A DNA stretch of 43,745 nucleotides from CAYGAM01 sp964347915 (GTDB lineage Archaea; Thermoproteota; Nitrososphaeria; Nitrososphaerales; Nitrosopumilaceae): NCBI GenBank assembly GCA_964347915.1, contig CAYGAM010000006.1:1-43745 (forward strand). Direction: 5' to 3'. Below, in pieces: positions 15,816 to 25,688 of the stretch (position 1 is its first letter; every line of letters starts with the position of its first letter). Under the pieces are notes generated by a model. The model saw only the letters and a program-made list of their open reading frames with translations, ran no database searches and was not told where the DNA came from. Both the position numbers and the translations under genes were made by a program.

Positions 15816-16577
15816 TCAGTTTATTATCGCCTCGTATGCGTCTTTTGGGTTGGGCACGCTCATGCCTCTTTTGACAAAAAACCTGGTTATGTTGCTAACG
15901 TCTCTTTTGAGAAACTGCATGGCTCCTGGATGCCGCACATCTACTGCCGAGCCGAGATCAAATACGGTAATGCCGTCGCTGTTCTTGAATATGTTGTACT
16001 CTGAATAGTCGCCGTGCACCAGCCTTGCTTTGCGGTACATGTCGCGCAGGATTGATACTGCGTCGTCATAGTCGCTCATCTCGACTTTTGATTCCAGTAA
16101 TGTCTTTGCCGGCATTCCGTTATTCCCTATAAACTCCATAGCCAGGACGTTATTTAAGACGCGTACGGGCCGCGGCGCCCGAATGCCGGCATCATAGCAC
16201 TGCGACATGTTTCGAAACTCTTTTCTGGCCCAGAGGTTTACGATATTTCTTGTGCCCTTTTTTACGCTGCCAAACCTGCGATCGCCCGTTATGTACGGCC
16301 AGCGCTTCTTAAAGTTGGACGTTGAGACTAGGTACACTTTGAGCGCAATGTCCTTTCCGTCCCCTTTGGCCCAGAATACCACGGACTCTTTTCCCGCTTT
16401 TACTACGCCGTTGACATGAGATATTACGTGCAGGTTTATCATGCGGTAAATGGTCAGCATTGCGCTCTTGTCCAGCACTTCGTTTACGGTCTTGCTGCCC
16501 TTGAAGCCGTCCTGAAGTTTGCTCTTTTTTTTCAGCTTTTCGTTGATCCTTGATTCCTGCTTTCTGTCGAGTTCCAT
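15816..16577 (-). CDS. rio1: RIO-type serine/threonine kinase (Rio1)
   Basis: The protein has 253 residues. The lysine of the ATP site lies in DIALKVYLVSTSNFKKR, the catalytic loop is LVHGDYSEYN and the metal motif is VFDLGSAVD. The Rio1-specific segment RWPYITGDRRF and the MEFIGNNGMPAKTL hinge are present. Rio1 acts as an ATPase/kinase in late 40S/30S maturation, consistent with its neighbours eIF1A and the Dim2-like KH protein. Confidence 0.94.
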   Translation of the reverse strand: MELDRKQESRINEKLKKKSKLQDGFKGSKTVNEVLDKSAMLTIYRMINLHVISHVNGVVKAGKESVVFWAKGDGKDIALKVYLVSTSNFKKRWPYITGDRRFGSVKKGTRNIVNLWARKEFRNMSQCYDAGIRAPRPVRVLNNVLAMEFIGNNGMPAKTLLESKVEMSDYDDAVSILRDMYRKARLVHGDYSEYNIFKNSDGITVFDLGSAVDVRHPGAMQFLKRDVSNITRFFVKRGMSVPNPKDAYEAIIN

Positions 16578-16588
16578 TTTAGCGCATT

Positions 16589-16924
16589 CTAAAAGTCCCG
16601 TGCAAGATGATCGTTGTTTTTGAGCCAGTCGACTTGGGGCAGCGTAAAGCGCCAGATGATATCGCCCCGTTCCGAGTTCTTAAAGTCCCATGGAGCAATT
16701 ATCACAATGTCATTGTCTCTAATCCAAATTCTTCTTTTCAGCTTGCCTCTGATTCTTCCGCGCCTTGTAATGCCATCCGAGCACTTTACCATTACCTGAT
16801 CGCTTCCCAAAAGCTTGATGACCCTGCCCAAAAGTTCGCCTTCTTCCGGCAGCCTTATCTCCTTTAGTGCGCGCTCATTGAGCACCTTGCGCTTTCCCAC
16901 AGCCTGGCTGTTCGCTTTTTGCAT
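16589..16924 (-). CDS. eif1A: Translation initiation factor 1A
   Basis: The product has about 111 residues, an OB-fold factor of the aIF1A/IF1 family. Features are RLPEEGELLGRVIKLLGSDQ, VKCSDGITRRGRIRGKLKRR, IWIRDNDIVIIAPWDF and WRFTLPQVDWL. It binds the A-site of the small subunit. I chose the ATG at 16924 (MQKANSQAVGKRK); a more upstream start at 16978 adds 18 residues unlike the family. It heads the eIF1A-Rio1-KH-TopVI cluster. Confidence 0.93.
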   Translation of the reverse strand: MQKANSQAVGKRKVLNERALKEIRLPEEGELLGRVIKLLGSDQVMVKCSDGITRRGRIRGKLKRRIWIRDNDIVIIAPWDFKNSERGDIIWRFTLPQVDWLKNNDHLARDF

Positions 16925-16978
16925 ATAATTATGGTGCGTTTTGCTTCCGGCCGCAGGCGGGCTGAAGAGAACACGCAT

Positions 16979-17334
<356 letters not shown>

Positions 17335-20300
17335 TTGGCCAGTCTCCAGACACTCTTTTCGTCAATGGGAGTCAGCCTTGATGCAAAGAAAGAGATGCCA
17401 TTGCGCGAGGGATGGCACTGCTACAGCCTCAATCACCAGAATCCATCAAAAGATGTTCCAATCATACTGATTGAACGGGGTCCGCAGAACATCGCAGAGA
17501 TAAAGCGGGCAGTAAGGAAGTCTTCGACATGCATTGTTTTTTTTGAAGAGAAGAGCACACTCTTCTTCAAATCGTCTGATAAGAACCATACCATAACACT
17601 GGAGAACGACTCAGAGTACCAGCGCATTGCGTCTATACTGAGATCTACTGACATGGCGGACGCGCAGGATAAGATTGATCTGCAGCTTGCAGTAGAATCA
17701 TTGATCAACAAGATTCCAAGTGCAACGCGTGACTTTGTCAACAGGGGTCTGTTTTCAACCCACTATCTGCGAAGTCGAATCTTTGGCGACACGCGTCAGA
17801 ATGTTGATGCCAAGCTGGGCGACGTAAAGAATGCGATAGGCGACACAAAGAGGATGCTGCAAGCGCTGGGATGGAATGTCTCAAACCAGCAAGGTTCGTA
17901 CTTTGACGGCATGGTCTCAATTACGATCACGAAACAGGACGACTTTGGCATCAGAGAACGAGATGAAGATGTCGCTCCAGCATACACAGCGGTTGCCACA
18001 CTGCGCTCGGTCCAGTGGGCAATACTCACCAACGGCAGGAGGTGGAGATTGTATTCATCCCGAGTCTCGTCATCCAGTACGAACTATTTTGAGATTGTAT
18101 TGGATCCAGAATATGACAGCATTACGAGATACCTTGTCATACTGTTTGGCGCCTGGTCGTTCGCGCCAAAGAATGAGACGACAGATGTCAATACTTTCTT
18201 TGATGAAGGCAAAAACTATGGCCGGACTGTTGAGACGAATCTTTCTGCACGCATAATGAATTCTAATGGATTGTTTCTAGACATTGTGAAGGGTGTACTG
18301 GGGCATGACATGAAAAAGACATTTTCTTCAACCGAACTGGAAGATGCAAAACGGACATCTCTCAAAATCATGTATCGGATATGGTTTGTGGCATATGCAG
18401 AGTCACGAAATCTCCTGCCAGTAAGGGACGAAAAATACATCCCCATATCGTTACAGGACATCCGGAGGCGGCTTGACTTCTTTGAGAATGATCCTAATAG
18501 TGACGGGTGCTGGAAGGCGCTTATTGGATTGTTTGGAGGAATAAGAAACGGAAGCAGCGAGCACAACCTCCCGCAGTACAACGGAGATCTGTTCAAGCAC
18601 GATCCTGCAGTAGACAGCGCATCGATCAAAAATGAGTTTATTGTAAAGGCGCTTTACGGCCTTTTAGAAGATGAAGGCTTTGCCATAGATTACGCAGATT
18701 TCAGCGTAAGACATCTTGGAAACATCTTTGAGACGCTGATGGAGTATAGCCCGCGCCAGACCGACAAAGACATTATGCTGTTAGAGGACTCAAAGGGAAT
18801 AAGGGAGGTAAATACAAGAAAAGATGCTACATATTCCTACAACAAAAACGATCTTTATCTTGCGTCAAAGGGCGGAATTATATCGCGCAAGACATCTGCT
18901 AGCTTTTATACTCCGGATGAGATTGTCAAGTTTCTAGTCGACCAAGGACTGAATCAGATATTTGCAGGACGCGAAAAGCTGATCAGAGCTGACATTAGAC
19001 GCTACAAGAAGAGCAAGAGTAGGAAGGACATGCAGACCTGCATGGATCGCATACTTGACATACAAGTACTCGATCCAACTATGGGAAGCGGACACTTTCT
19101 GGTTGAGGCTCTCAACAGAATCACACTGTGGGCGACCGGAATCTTAGAACAACATGCTGATCACCCCCTGCTGTACGAGATTGAGTTGGATAGAAGAATG
19201 GCGATAGAAGAACAAAGGAACAAAGGAATAATGATTGATGAGAGCGTCCTCACAGCAGATGTCTTGCTGAAACGCAAGATAATGAAGCGTTGTATTTTTG
19301 GTGTAGATTTGAATCCGATGGCAGTGGATCTGGCAAAGCTATCTCTGTGGCTGGACTCGTTCGCGATCGGCATGCCTCTAACATACATGGATCATCACCT
19401 GAAGACGGGCGATTCTACAATCGGCTCATTTATGGACGATATGAAGGACAAAGAGAACACCACCCTTGATGACTGGTCGCCAGGTGCCGAAGCAAATAAG
19501 ATGATCTGTGATATAGCATCTAGTTCAGATATTACGGTGGAACAGGTTCATGCTAGCGAGGATCTGTATCTTGAGCATAGAAAGTCGCTGGAGCCTGCAA
19601 GAAGAATTCTAAATGCACTGACCGCATCCAAGATAAATTCCAAGATTCTGCCAAAAAAGAGCGCAAACGAATTTATTCACAAGTTTGGCCGGTATTCAAA
19701 GACAGAGCCTGCAGAATTTACTCAGGCGCGCAAAACGGTCAACGAGTTAGCAGAGCGGCATCACTTCTTTCACTGGGAGATAGAAATGATGGATGCTTTC
19801 GTGGGCGCGCGCAAAGGTTTTGATTTGATAATCGGAAATCCACCGTGGGACAAAGTTAAGGCATCGGATGACGAATTTTTCTCACTGTATGATCCTGTGT
19901 TTAAAAGCCTTAAACTCAAGACAAAAAAGAAAAAAATTGCCGAACAGATTCTCAAGAGCACTACAATTTCTAAAAAATATGAAGCGTACAAGAATCGATA
20001 CAAGGAACAGAGCTCATTCTATTCTACATACGATCTGCAGGGCGCAGGAGACAAGGATCTTTGGAAGCTTGTGCTGGAGAGATCCCTTGGCATGGTGTCC
20101 AAAAATGGCGTGATATCGATGCTTGTTCCATCGCAGTTTGTTTCAAATGTTGGGGGCGTCGATCTGCGCAAGAGCATACTCAAGAAAGAAATTTTGTCGC
20201 TTTATGTATTGACTAACAACAAAAAGATATTTCCAATCATTTCTAGCTACAGATTTGTACTTTTGAGTGTGCGCAATAATGCAGGTCCTGACAAGTTTCC

Positions 20301-21321
20301 TGCGGGCTTTTACTTGCATTGTTTGCAGTCACTGGACGACAGCACTCGTGAGAAAGAAAAGTTTGGTACACTGACAAAGAGCCGGATCATAGAGTCGTCG
20401 CCTGACGAATACATCATACCTGAAATTGTAGGCAAGGAGTTGGATCTTCTCGTAAAAATGTCACAGAACAATTCCATGGAAACTGGAATTGGAGATGGAT
20501 GGAGTATGAATTTGACTAGTGGATTTCATAAGACAAATGATGCGGATCTCCTCATGGAGAACGGTAAAGGATGGCCTGTACATGAAGGAAAAACCATCCA
20601 CCAGTACAATCCTCAATGGTCACATCATGAATTTACGGCTTACCAAAAGAGCGGCCTGGAAAGAGAGAGTAAAAAAAGAGTATTTACTGGAAAACGCATT
20701 GGTCACTATAATTCATATCGACTCGTTTTTCGTAACATAGCCCGTTCAGCTGATCTGCGTACCACTATTGCAGCTGTGATTCCGCCACACACCTTCTATA
20801 CATACTCCCTAAGATCTTTCGTACTTGAGCATGATGGAAAAATCAGAACTGATTTAGAATATAATGCAAAGATATCTTATCTATGTGGAGTATTAAACTC
20901 ACTTTGTTTCGACTTTGCATCCCGTGCCAAAATACAAGTGAATCTATCCACAATCATAAAGTCACTGCCGTTTCCTTCACCAATTCATGAAAAAAGAATA
21001 TCCAAGCTTGCCGCCATGATGACTGTGGGAACTGCCTCAAGTCCGGACTTTGAAGGATTTGCCGGGTCCATGAGAATTCCAAATGTTCCGCTTACGCCTG
21101 CGCAGAGAATTGAGACAGCAGCTGAAATTGACGCGCTGGTGGCGCACTCGTACGGCTTGACATCAGACGAATATCAAACTGTAATTGATTCGTTTCCTGC
21201 ATTCAAAAGAAATTCCGAACTGTACGACCTTAACGAAATAAAATGGGACAACAAAAACCTGAAGGAGTTTTATGGAGAGATGGCCGATCTTGCGCTTGAG
21301 TATTTTGAGGATACATCATGA
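17335..21321 (+). CDS. Large N6-adenine DNA methyltransferase (Eco57I/PglX-like)
   Basis: The product has up to 1328 residues. The N-terminal 400 residues include VQWAILTNGRRWRLY, a module seen in type I/IIG-like enzymes. A helical segment ends in SFYTPDEIVKFLVD. The methylase core follows: SAM motif VLDPTMGSGHFLVEAL (Asp580), FGVDLNPMAVDLAKLSLWL (Asp658) and the catalytic LIIGNPPWDKVK (NPPW 835-838), which marks N6-adenine methylation. The last 300 or so residues should be the target-recognition part. The start is uncertain: TTG at 17335 or ATG at 17365, next to a damaged join. The stop overlaps the helicase start (ATGA), so the two are one operon. By itself it modifies DNA; with its partner I infer a restriction or phage-defence system. 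Confidence 0.9.
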   Translation: MASLQTLFSSMGVSLDAKKEMPLREGWHCYSLNHQNPSKDVPIILIERGPQNIAEIKRAVRKSSTCIVFFEEKSTLFFKSSDKNHTITLENDSEYQRIASILRSTDMADAQDKIDLQLAVESLINKIPSATRDFVNRGLFSTHYLRSRIFGDTRQNVDAKLGDVKNAIGDTKRMLQALGWNVSNQQGSYFDGMVSITITKQDDFGIRERDEDVAPAYTAVATLRSVQWAILTNGRRWRLYSSRVSSSSTNYFEIVLDPEYDSITRYLVILFGAWSFAPKNETTDVNTFFDEGKNYGRTVETNLSARIMNSNGLFLDIVKGVLGHDMKKTFSSTELEDAKRTSLKIMYRIWFVAYAESRNLLPVRDEKYIPISLQDIRRRLDFFENDPNSDGCWKALIGLFGGIRNGSSEHNLPQYNGDLFKHDPAVDSASIKNEFIVKALYGLLEDEGFAIDYADFSVRHLGNIFETLMEYSPRQTDKDIMLLEDSKGIREVNTRKDATYSYNKNDLYLASKGGIISRKTSASFYTPDEIVKFLVDQGLNQIFAGREKLIRADIRRYKKSKSRKDMQTCMDRILDIQVLDPTMGSGHFLVEALNRITLWATGILEQHADHPLLYEIELDRRMAIEEQRNKGIMIDESVLTADVLLKRKIMKRCIFGVDLNPMAVDLAKLSLWLDSFAIGMPLTYMDHHLKTGDSTIGSFMDDMKDKENTTLDDWSPGAEANKMICDIASSSDITVEQVHASEDLYLEHRKSLEPARRILNALTASKINSKILPKKSANEFIHKFGRYSKTEPAEFTQARKTVNELAERHHFFHWEIEMMDAFVGARKGFDLIIGNPPWDKVKASDDEFFSLYDPVFKSLKLKTKKKKIAEQILKSTTISKKYEAYKNRYKEQSSFYSTYDLQGAGDKDLWKLVLERSLGMVSKNGVISMLVPSQFVSNVGGVDLRKSILKKEILSLYVLTNNKKIFPIISSYRFVLLSVRNNAGPDKFPAGFYLHCLQSLDDSTREKEKFGTLTKSRIIESSPDEYIIPEIVGKELDLLVKMSQNNSMETGIGDGWSMNLTSGFHKTNDADLLMENGKGWPVHEGKTIHQYNPQWSHHEFTAYQKSGLERESKKRVFTGKRIGHYNSYRLVFRNIARSADLRTTIAAVIPPHTFYTYSLRSFVLEHDGKIRTDLEYNAKISYLCGVLNSLCFDFASRAKIQVNLSTIIKSLPFPSPIHEKRISKLAAMMTVGTASSPDFEGFAGSMRIPNVPLTPAQRIETAAEIDALVAHSYGLTSDEYQTVIDSFPAFKRNSELYDLNEIKWDNKNLKEFYGEMADLALEYFEDTS

Positions 21322-24300
21322 CAGAGAAAATCAGAAAGGACATCATCGACAACTTGCAGGGAATAACAATGGAGAGAATTCTCAACTCTGAGATTCCTGA
21401 CGCGAAAAGCCTTGACATATCCACCGGCTACTTTAACGTCCGCGGATACAGCTTGCTCCGCGGTACCCTTGAGGACGCTGCCCAGGACGCCGCGTTTTCA
21501 ATGAGGCTACTCCTGGGCAAAGAAGCGATATTCCCACAGGGGGACTCATTTGAGAGATATGCAAAACAGTACAACAAATTGACAGAGTCGTCGCTAAAGT
21601 CCGGCCTGGATGACGAGGACTTGTCTCCAGAGTCAAGAGACGATACTACATCTCTGATCAGTCTGCTGAAGCAGGATAACATTCGGGTACGGCTTGGCGC
21701 AAGGCGGTTCAACCACTCAAAGTGCTACATCCTTGGCAACAACTCGGTATTCATAGGATCCAGCAACTTTACCGGAGGCGGCATGACCGGAAACTATGAG
21801 CTGAATGCCGGACTGTACCAGCCTGGCGTAGCAGGGCAGACGAGAGAGTGGTTTGACAGAATGTGGAATGAGGCGCAGGATACAAAGCGGCAACTAATCG
21901 ATCTCCTGACGCAGTCAAAGTTCGGCCAGCCTGCCGCTCCGTACGAAGTTTACATGAAGATGCTGTTTGAGCGGTTCAGGCCTCTGCTTGACCGCGTGGA
22001 TCACGGCGCCAGGGAGAACAAGATGCTGACAAGATTCCAACAGGATGCGGTAAATGCCGGAATGTTCATAGTCTCAGAATTTGGTGGCGTCATGATCGCT
22101 GACGCGACCGGACTCGGCAAGACTAACATGGGGATAGAGATGATGCGTCAAAAGATTCTCAAAGAGGGCAAAAAGGTGCTGCTTGTCGCACCTGCCCAGG
22201 TTCTACGCAGTATGTGGAAGGAAAAACTCAAGGAGGTCGACATCAATGTACGCGAGACACTCGCGATGGAGTCACTCGGCAAGGAAAATATAGTGGAGAC
22301 GCTGGGAAAATATAGAAACATAGATCTGGTGCTGATCGACGAATCGCAAAACTTTCGCTCAAAGGATGCAAACCGCAGAAAAAATCTGATGAAGCTTATG
22401 AGCATAGGAAAACGAAAGCAGGCCATACTGCTTACTGCCACGCCGATCAACAACTCTCTGATGGACTTGTACTACCAGCTGTCCATAATTACCGGAGGCG
22501 ACGACTCGTACTTTTACCAGCATGTAGGCATACCTGATCTGTACAAACACATGAGAGATGCAGCAAACAAGGATCTCATGTCCGGGTTGGTAAAGATACA
22601 GCAACTACTTGATGTCATAATGGTCCGGCGCACAAGGTCGTACATTAAGGATGTGTACCGGAACGACAAGATAGGTGATCAGGATATAAAGTTTCCGGCT
22701 CATCAGTATTCTCCCATACGATACAGTCTTGCAGATCTGTTCGGAAACATATTTAGAAAAATACTTGACGACATTGGACAGCTGGCAATGGTTCCATATG
22801 GAATAGAAAGGTACGACACTGGACTGTCCGAGAAAGAAAAAAACAAGCACAGAGCAATAGGACACTTACAGGTCATTTTGCTACTAAAGCTGTTTGAGAG
22901 CAGCGTTGAGGCAGTAAGAATCAGTCTGGAGAACAAGGTGAGTCTGTACAAACACATCAAGGATGTGCTGGATCAGGGCATGATTCTGCGTGTCCGCGAC
23001 TTTAACCAGATCATCAGAAAGTGGAACGCTGTAGAGTCGGGCGAAGATCTTGATACGAACCTGGATGTGGAGGCGAAGATAAAGTTCTTTCTTGGGGAGA
23101 TAGAGGGTGTTCAAAAGGAAAAGATCGGCAAAAACTACGACATCGATTCGCTGAAGCATGACCTAACACAAGACATGGACATACTAGAAAGACTACTTGA
23201 GGAGGTCAACAAGATCACAGTTGACACAAAGATTGATGAAGTGATAAAGACCATCCTGAAGGAGCGCGCGCTTGAAAACGAGAGCAAAAAGGTTCTAATA
23301 TTCACCGAATATATGGTAACGGCGCGATACATCACGAAAAAACTACGGAAAAAGTTTCCAAGTGACGTAGTTAAATGCATCACTGGAAGCACAAACCAAG
23401 ACAAGCGGATAGACTATATCCGGCGCTTCGCTCCGGCCGCAAACCCGCCGGAGGATGACAAACTGCAATCTAATGAAATAGACATTCTGGTATCTACAGA
23501 GGTTCTGGCCGAGGGGCAGAACCTCCAGGACTGCAACTATGTGATCAACTACGACCTGCCGTGGAATCCGATGAGAATAGTTCAGAGAACAGGCAGGGTG
23601 GATAGGCTCACCAGCAAGCATGAGGTGATTCATACGCGGGCCTGCTATCCGGACAAGGAGCTGGACGATATCCTGAAGCTTATGGGAAAGCTGCTGGACA
23701 AGATACATGTGGTTAACGAAGTAATTGGGGGCGGAGATGAGATATTGGGAGAGGTGATGACTCCAAGGCAGTACAACGGCGCGATACACAGAACCAAAGT
23801 GCTTGCGGGCGAAGGCGGCTCTGAGAAAGTAATCCAAGAGATGGAGCAAGAATCTGATGTAATGCCCACATTGTCTCCAATCAACGAACTTGGTAGATTC
23901 ATCAAAGCAAAAGGGATGGAGACGATTCAGAATGTTCCAATGGGGCGCCGGACCGGCAAAAGAGGGGAAAAACAAGAGGCAGTCCTGGCATACCTGCAGG
24001 AAAAGCCGGAGAGGCGCGTCTATTTTGTCCAGTATGACTTTGCAACTGGCAGGGCATCGGTCCCGGACGACGATTCGGAGGCTATACGCCTCGCATCATG
24101 CATAAAGGATACGCCAACCCATCTTCCGATGGACGGCGCGGGAAGCCAGGAATCATTCGATCTGTTGCTGGACATAGATCCCAAGGCGCGCCTGGCAATA
24201 AAGAAGAACAACGATATTGTGTTCTCATACGTCAAAGAGCTTCACAGCAAAAGGAAGCAGCAGCATGACAAGAATGTGGAAGCAGTCTCCAAGATAATTA

Positions 24301-24623
24301 GGAATGCAATACTGAACGGAAATGTTGTCAGGGACGACGGTAAGAAGGCTATTCACATTGCCGAGTCTGACTCTGTCCGGCACTGGGCTGACGATCTCAA
24401 CTCAATGGTTTTGGAATACAATCGAAGCCAGGATCTGGAGGGACTGATGAGAGGAATCAAGAGGATGAGCGAGTGGATAGGAATACAGGAAAAGACAGAG
24501 CCTGTCAAGGCAGCAGAAGAGGAACAGAGAGTGGAACCGAAGCTGAAACTAGTCGGAGCCATATTCATCACGCCGGAAAAATTTGACGATTTGCTTGGCA
24601 GAACGAAGCTTGACCGGTTTTAG
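21318..24623 (+). CDS. PLD-family nuclease fused to SNF2-type helicase
   Basis: The protein has 1101 residues. Residues 1-190 are a phospholipase-D-like domain with a single HxK motif (NHSKCYILGNNS, His133, Lys135) and GSSNFTGGGM (147-156). Residues 235-780 are a superfamily-2 SNF2/HepA-like motor: Q-type ARFQQD-like entry LTRFQQDAV, Walker A ATGLGKTN (Lys268), DESQ box (341-344), LLTATPINNS, VLIFTEYMVTARYI and QRTGRVDR (756-763). The remaining 320 residues are unassigned. It overlaps the methyltransferase by 4 bases. I infer that the helicase translocates on unmodified DNA and the PLD domain cuts it. A single HKD half suggests dimerisation. SNF2 helicases next to PglX-like methylases occur in DISARM-type systems, but drmA, drmB and separate drmC genes are absent here. 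Confidence 0.9.
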   Translation: MTEKIRKDIIDNLQGITMERILNSEIPDAKSLDISTGYFNVRGYSLLRGTLEDAAQDAAFSMRLLLGKEAIFPQGDSFERYAKQYNKLTESSLKSGLDDEDLSPESRDDTTSLISLLKQDNIRVRLGARRFNHSKCYILGNNSVFIGSSNFTGGGMTGNYELNAGLYQPGVAGQTREWFDRMWNEAQDTKRQLIDLLTQSKFGQPAAPYEVYMKMLFERFRPLLDRVDHGARENKMLTRFQQDAVNAGMFIVSEFGGVMIADATGLGKTNMGIEMMRQKILKEGKKVLLVAPAQVLRSMWKEKLKEVDINVRETLAMESLGKENIVETLGKYRNIDLVLIDESQNFRSKDANRRKNLMKLMSIGKRKQAILLTATPINNSLMDLYYQLSIITGGDDSYFYQHVGIPDLYKHMRDAANKDLMSGLVKIQQLLDVIMVRRTRSYIKDVYRNDKIGDQDIKFPAHQYSPIRYSLADLFGNIFRKILDDIGQLAMVPYGIERYDTGLSEKEKNKHRAIGHLQVILLLKLFESSVEAVRISLENKVSLYKHIKDVLDQGMILRVRDFNQIIRKWNAVESGEDLDTNLDVEAKIKFFLGEIEGVQKEKIGKNYDIDSLKHDLTQDMDILERLLEEVNKITVDTKIDEVIKTILKERALENESKKVLIFTEYMVTARYITKKLRKKFPSDVVKCITGSTNQDKRIDYIRRFAPAANPPEDDKLQSNEIDILVSTEVLAEGQNLQDCNYVINYDLPWNPMRIVQRTGRVDRLTSKHEVIHTRACYPDKELDDILKLMGKLLDKIHVVNEVIGGGDEILGEVMTPRQYNGAIHRTKVLAGEGGSEKVIQEMEQESDVMPTLSPINELGRFIKAKGMETIQNVPMGRRTGKRGEKQEAVLAYLQEKPERRVYFVQYDFATGRASVPDDDSEAIRLASCIKDTPTHLPMDGAGSQESFDLLLDIDPKARLAIKKNNDIVFSYVKELHSKRKQQHDKNVEAVSKIIRNAILNGNVVRDDGKKAIHIAESDSVRHWADDLNSMVLEYNRSQDLEGLMRGIKRMSEWIGIQEKTEPVKAAEEEQRVEPKLKLVGAIFITPEKFDDLLGRTKLDRF

Positions 24624-24969
24624 GAATCCTTCGCAGTTTTTACATCTTGTCCGCGTTGCTTTGACGACTGGGATAAGCGCCGGACCGCCGCAATTGAACG
24701 ACGATATCGGAAGCTGATAAATGCGGACGATTCTGAATTTCCATTCTGAACCGCCATGCTGGATACTGCAAGCGCTGCCGCCGAAAAGAAATGATCTGTG
24801 AGCATATTTCCGCATGACTCATAATTCGTAAAAAACTGGACAGTTCGCTGCAATGCCTCAGTCATGCTCTAGAGTCTTTGTCATGCCTGACGACTTTCAT
24901 ATTCTGATATCTTTTATCATGCTTGCATTCTTTACATTTGCGTCGGAACAGTAACAAAACTGACGACTT
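24624..24969. other. Spacer between the defence module and rpoD
   Basis: No gene is seen. It contains the extra copy of the rpoD 3' end (24887-24923) and a stretch (about 24745-24870) that resembles 9190-9330 with many transition differences. Confidence 0.5.
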
Positions 24970-24996
24970 TCATATCCTGATATCTTTTATCATGCT
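24887..24996. repeat. 37-bp direct repeat duplicating the rpoD 3' end
   Basis: Bases 24887-24923 and 24960-24996 are the same 37-mer with one mismatch. The second copy is the true end of rpoD; the first encodes the same last seven residues MIKDIRI and a stop. Spacing start to start is 73 bases. Confidence 0.85.
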
Positions 24997-25602
24997 CTTG
25001 AATTCCGCAAGGCGGTCTGCGAGCTCTGCCACGGCTGCCAGCACTATCTGCTTTGGCGGCAGCGCGCCCGCAGACTCTACAGTCAGGATTCTCTCGTCGT
25101 CAGAGTCCGCCTTGGCCAGCACCGATACGTTTGATGCATTCCACTTTGCATGCTTTGTGCCGCGTCCCAGCCTGGCATACATGTGCATCTTTACCCTCTG
25201 CCCTGGAGCCAAAACAACAATCGGAATGTCTCCTGATACCGGCTTTACCGAATCGTTCTCTGAGCCAATCTCGCCTGACAGAACGGTCCTAGTCTCCGGC
25301 TGTATTCCAGAATCAAGCGTCAGCAATACTCTTGCCGTATCGTCGTCCCTGTCTGCTATCGTGAGATCTTGAAACTCTTGAAGATCAGTCCGGAGCGGAA
25401 TCAGTCCCAGCCTGTGCGCCAGGCCTTCGTCTGCCATGACTGACGTATTTTCAATGACTTCTACCGTATCTATCGCAAATATGGGAACACCGTTCAGGCA
25501 GATTCTTCTTATGGCATTGGCGTACGGCAGCGGAACGCCCTTTAGCTTTATGGATACTCTCCTCTCATCCTGGCTTAGCACTTCCAAAGACAATTCAAAC
25601 AA
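24970..25602 (-). CDS. rpoD: DNA-directed RNA polymerase subunit D
   Basis: The protein has 210 residues and is the archaeal Rpb3/alpha-like subunit that dimerises with subunit L to start polymerase assembly. PYANAIRRICLNGVPIFAID and LAHRLGLIPLRTD are hallmark dimerisation motifs. The Fe-S domain cysteines found in some archaeal D subunits are not visible. It starts with TTG. The gene stands alone on the minus strand, divergent from SBDS. In many archaea it precedes rpl18e, so the conserved rpoD-rpl18e-rpl13-rps9 order has been split here. Confidence 0.95.
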   Translation of the reverse strand: MFELSLEVLSQDERRVSIKLKGVPLPYANAIRRICLNGVPIFAIDTVEVIENTSVMADEGLAHRLGLIPLRTDLQEFQDLTIADRDDDTARVLLTLDSGIQPETRTVLSGEIGSENDSVKPVSGDIPIVVLAPGQRVKMHMYARLGRGTKHAKWNASNVSVLAKADSDDERILTVESAGALPPKQIVLAAVAELADRLAEFKSMIKDIRI

Positions 25603-25655
25603 AAACTCTAAAATCCAAATAAAAATCTAGCTAGCGGGCTTTGTGAGCAATTCAC

Positions 25656-25664
25656 GTATAAATA
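25656..25664 (+). promoter_or_regulatory. TATA box of the SBDS-exosome operon
   Basis: GTATAAATA centred about 29 bases before the SBDS ATG. The reverse strand of the same AT-rich box could also serve rpoD, 55-60 bases away. Confidence 0.6.
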
Positions 25665-25688
25665 ACTGATCTTTACAGCACAAGTAGC

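Noticed and set aside
17335..24623. Canonical type I, type III or BREX system
   Set aside because: No specificity subunit, no Res-type PD-(D/E)XK C-terminus, and no brxA/B/C, pglZ or Lon-like genes in the neighbourhood.
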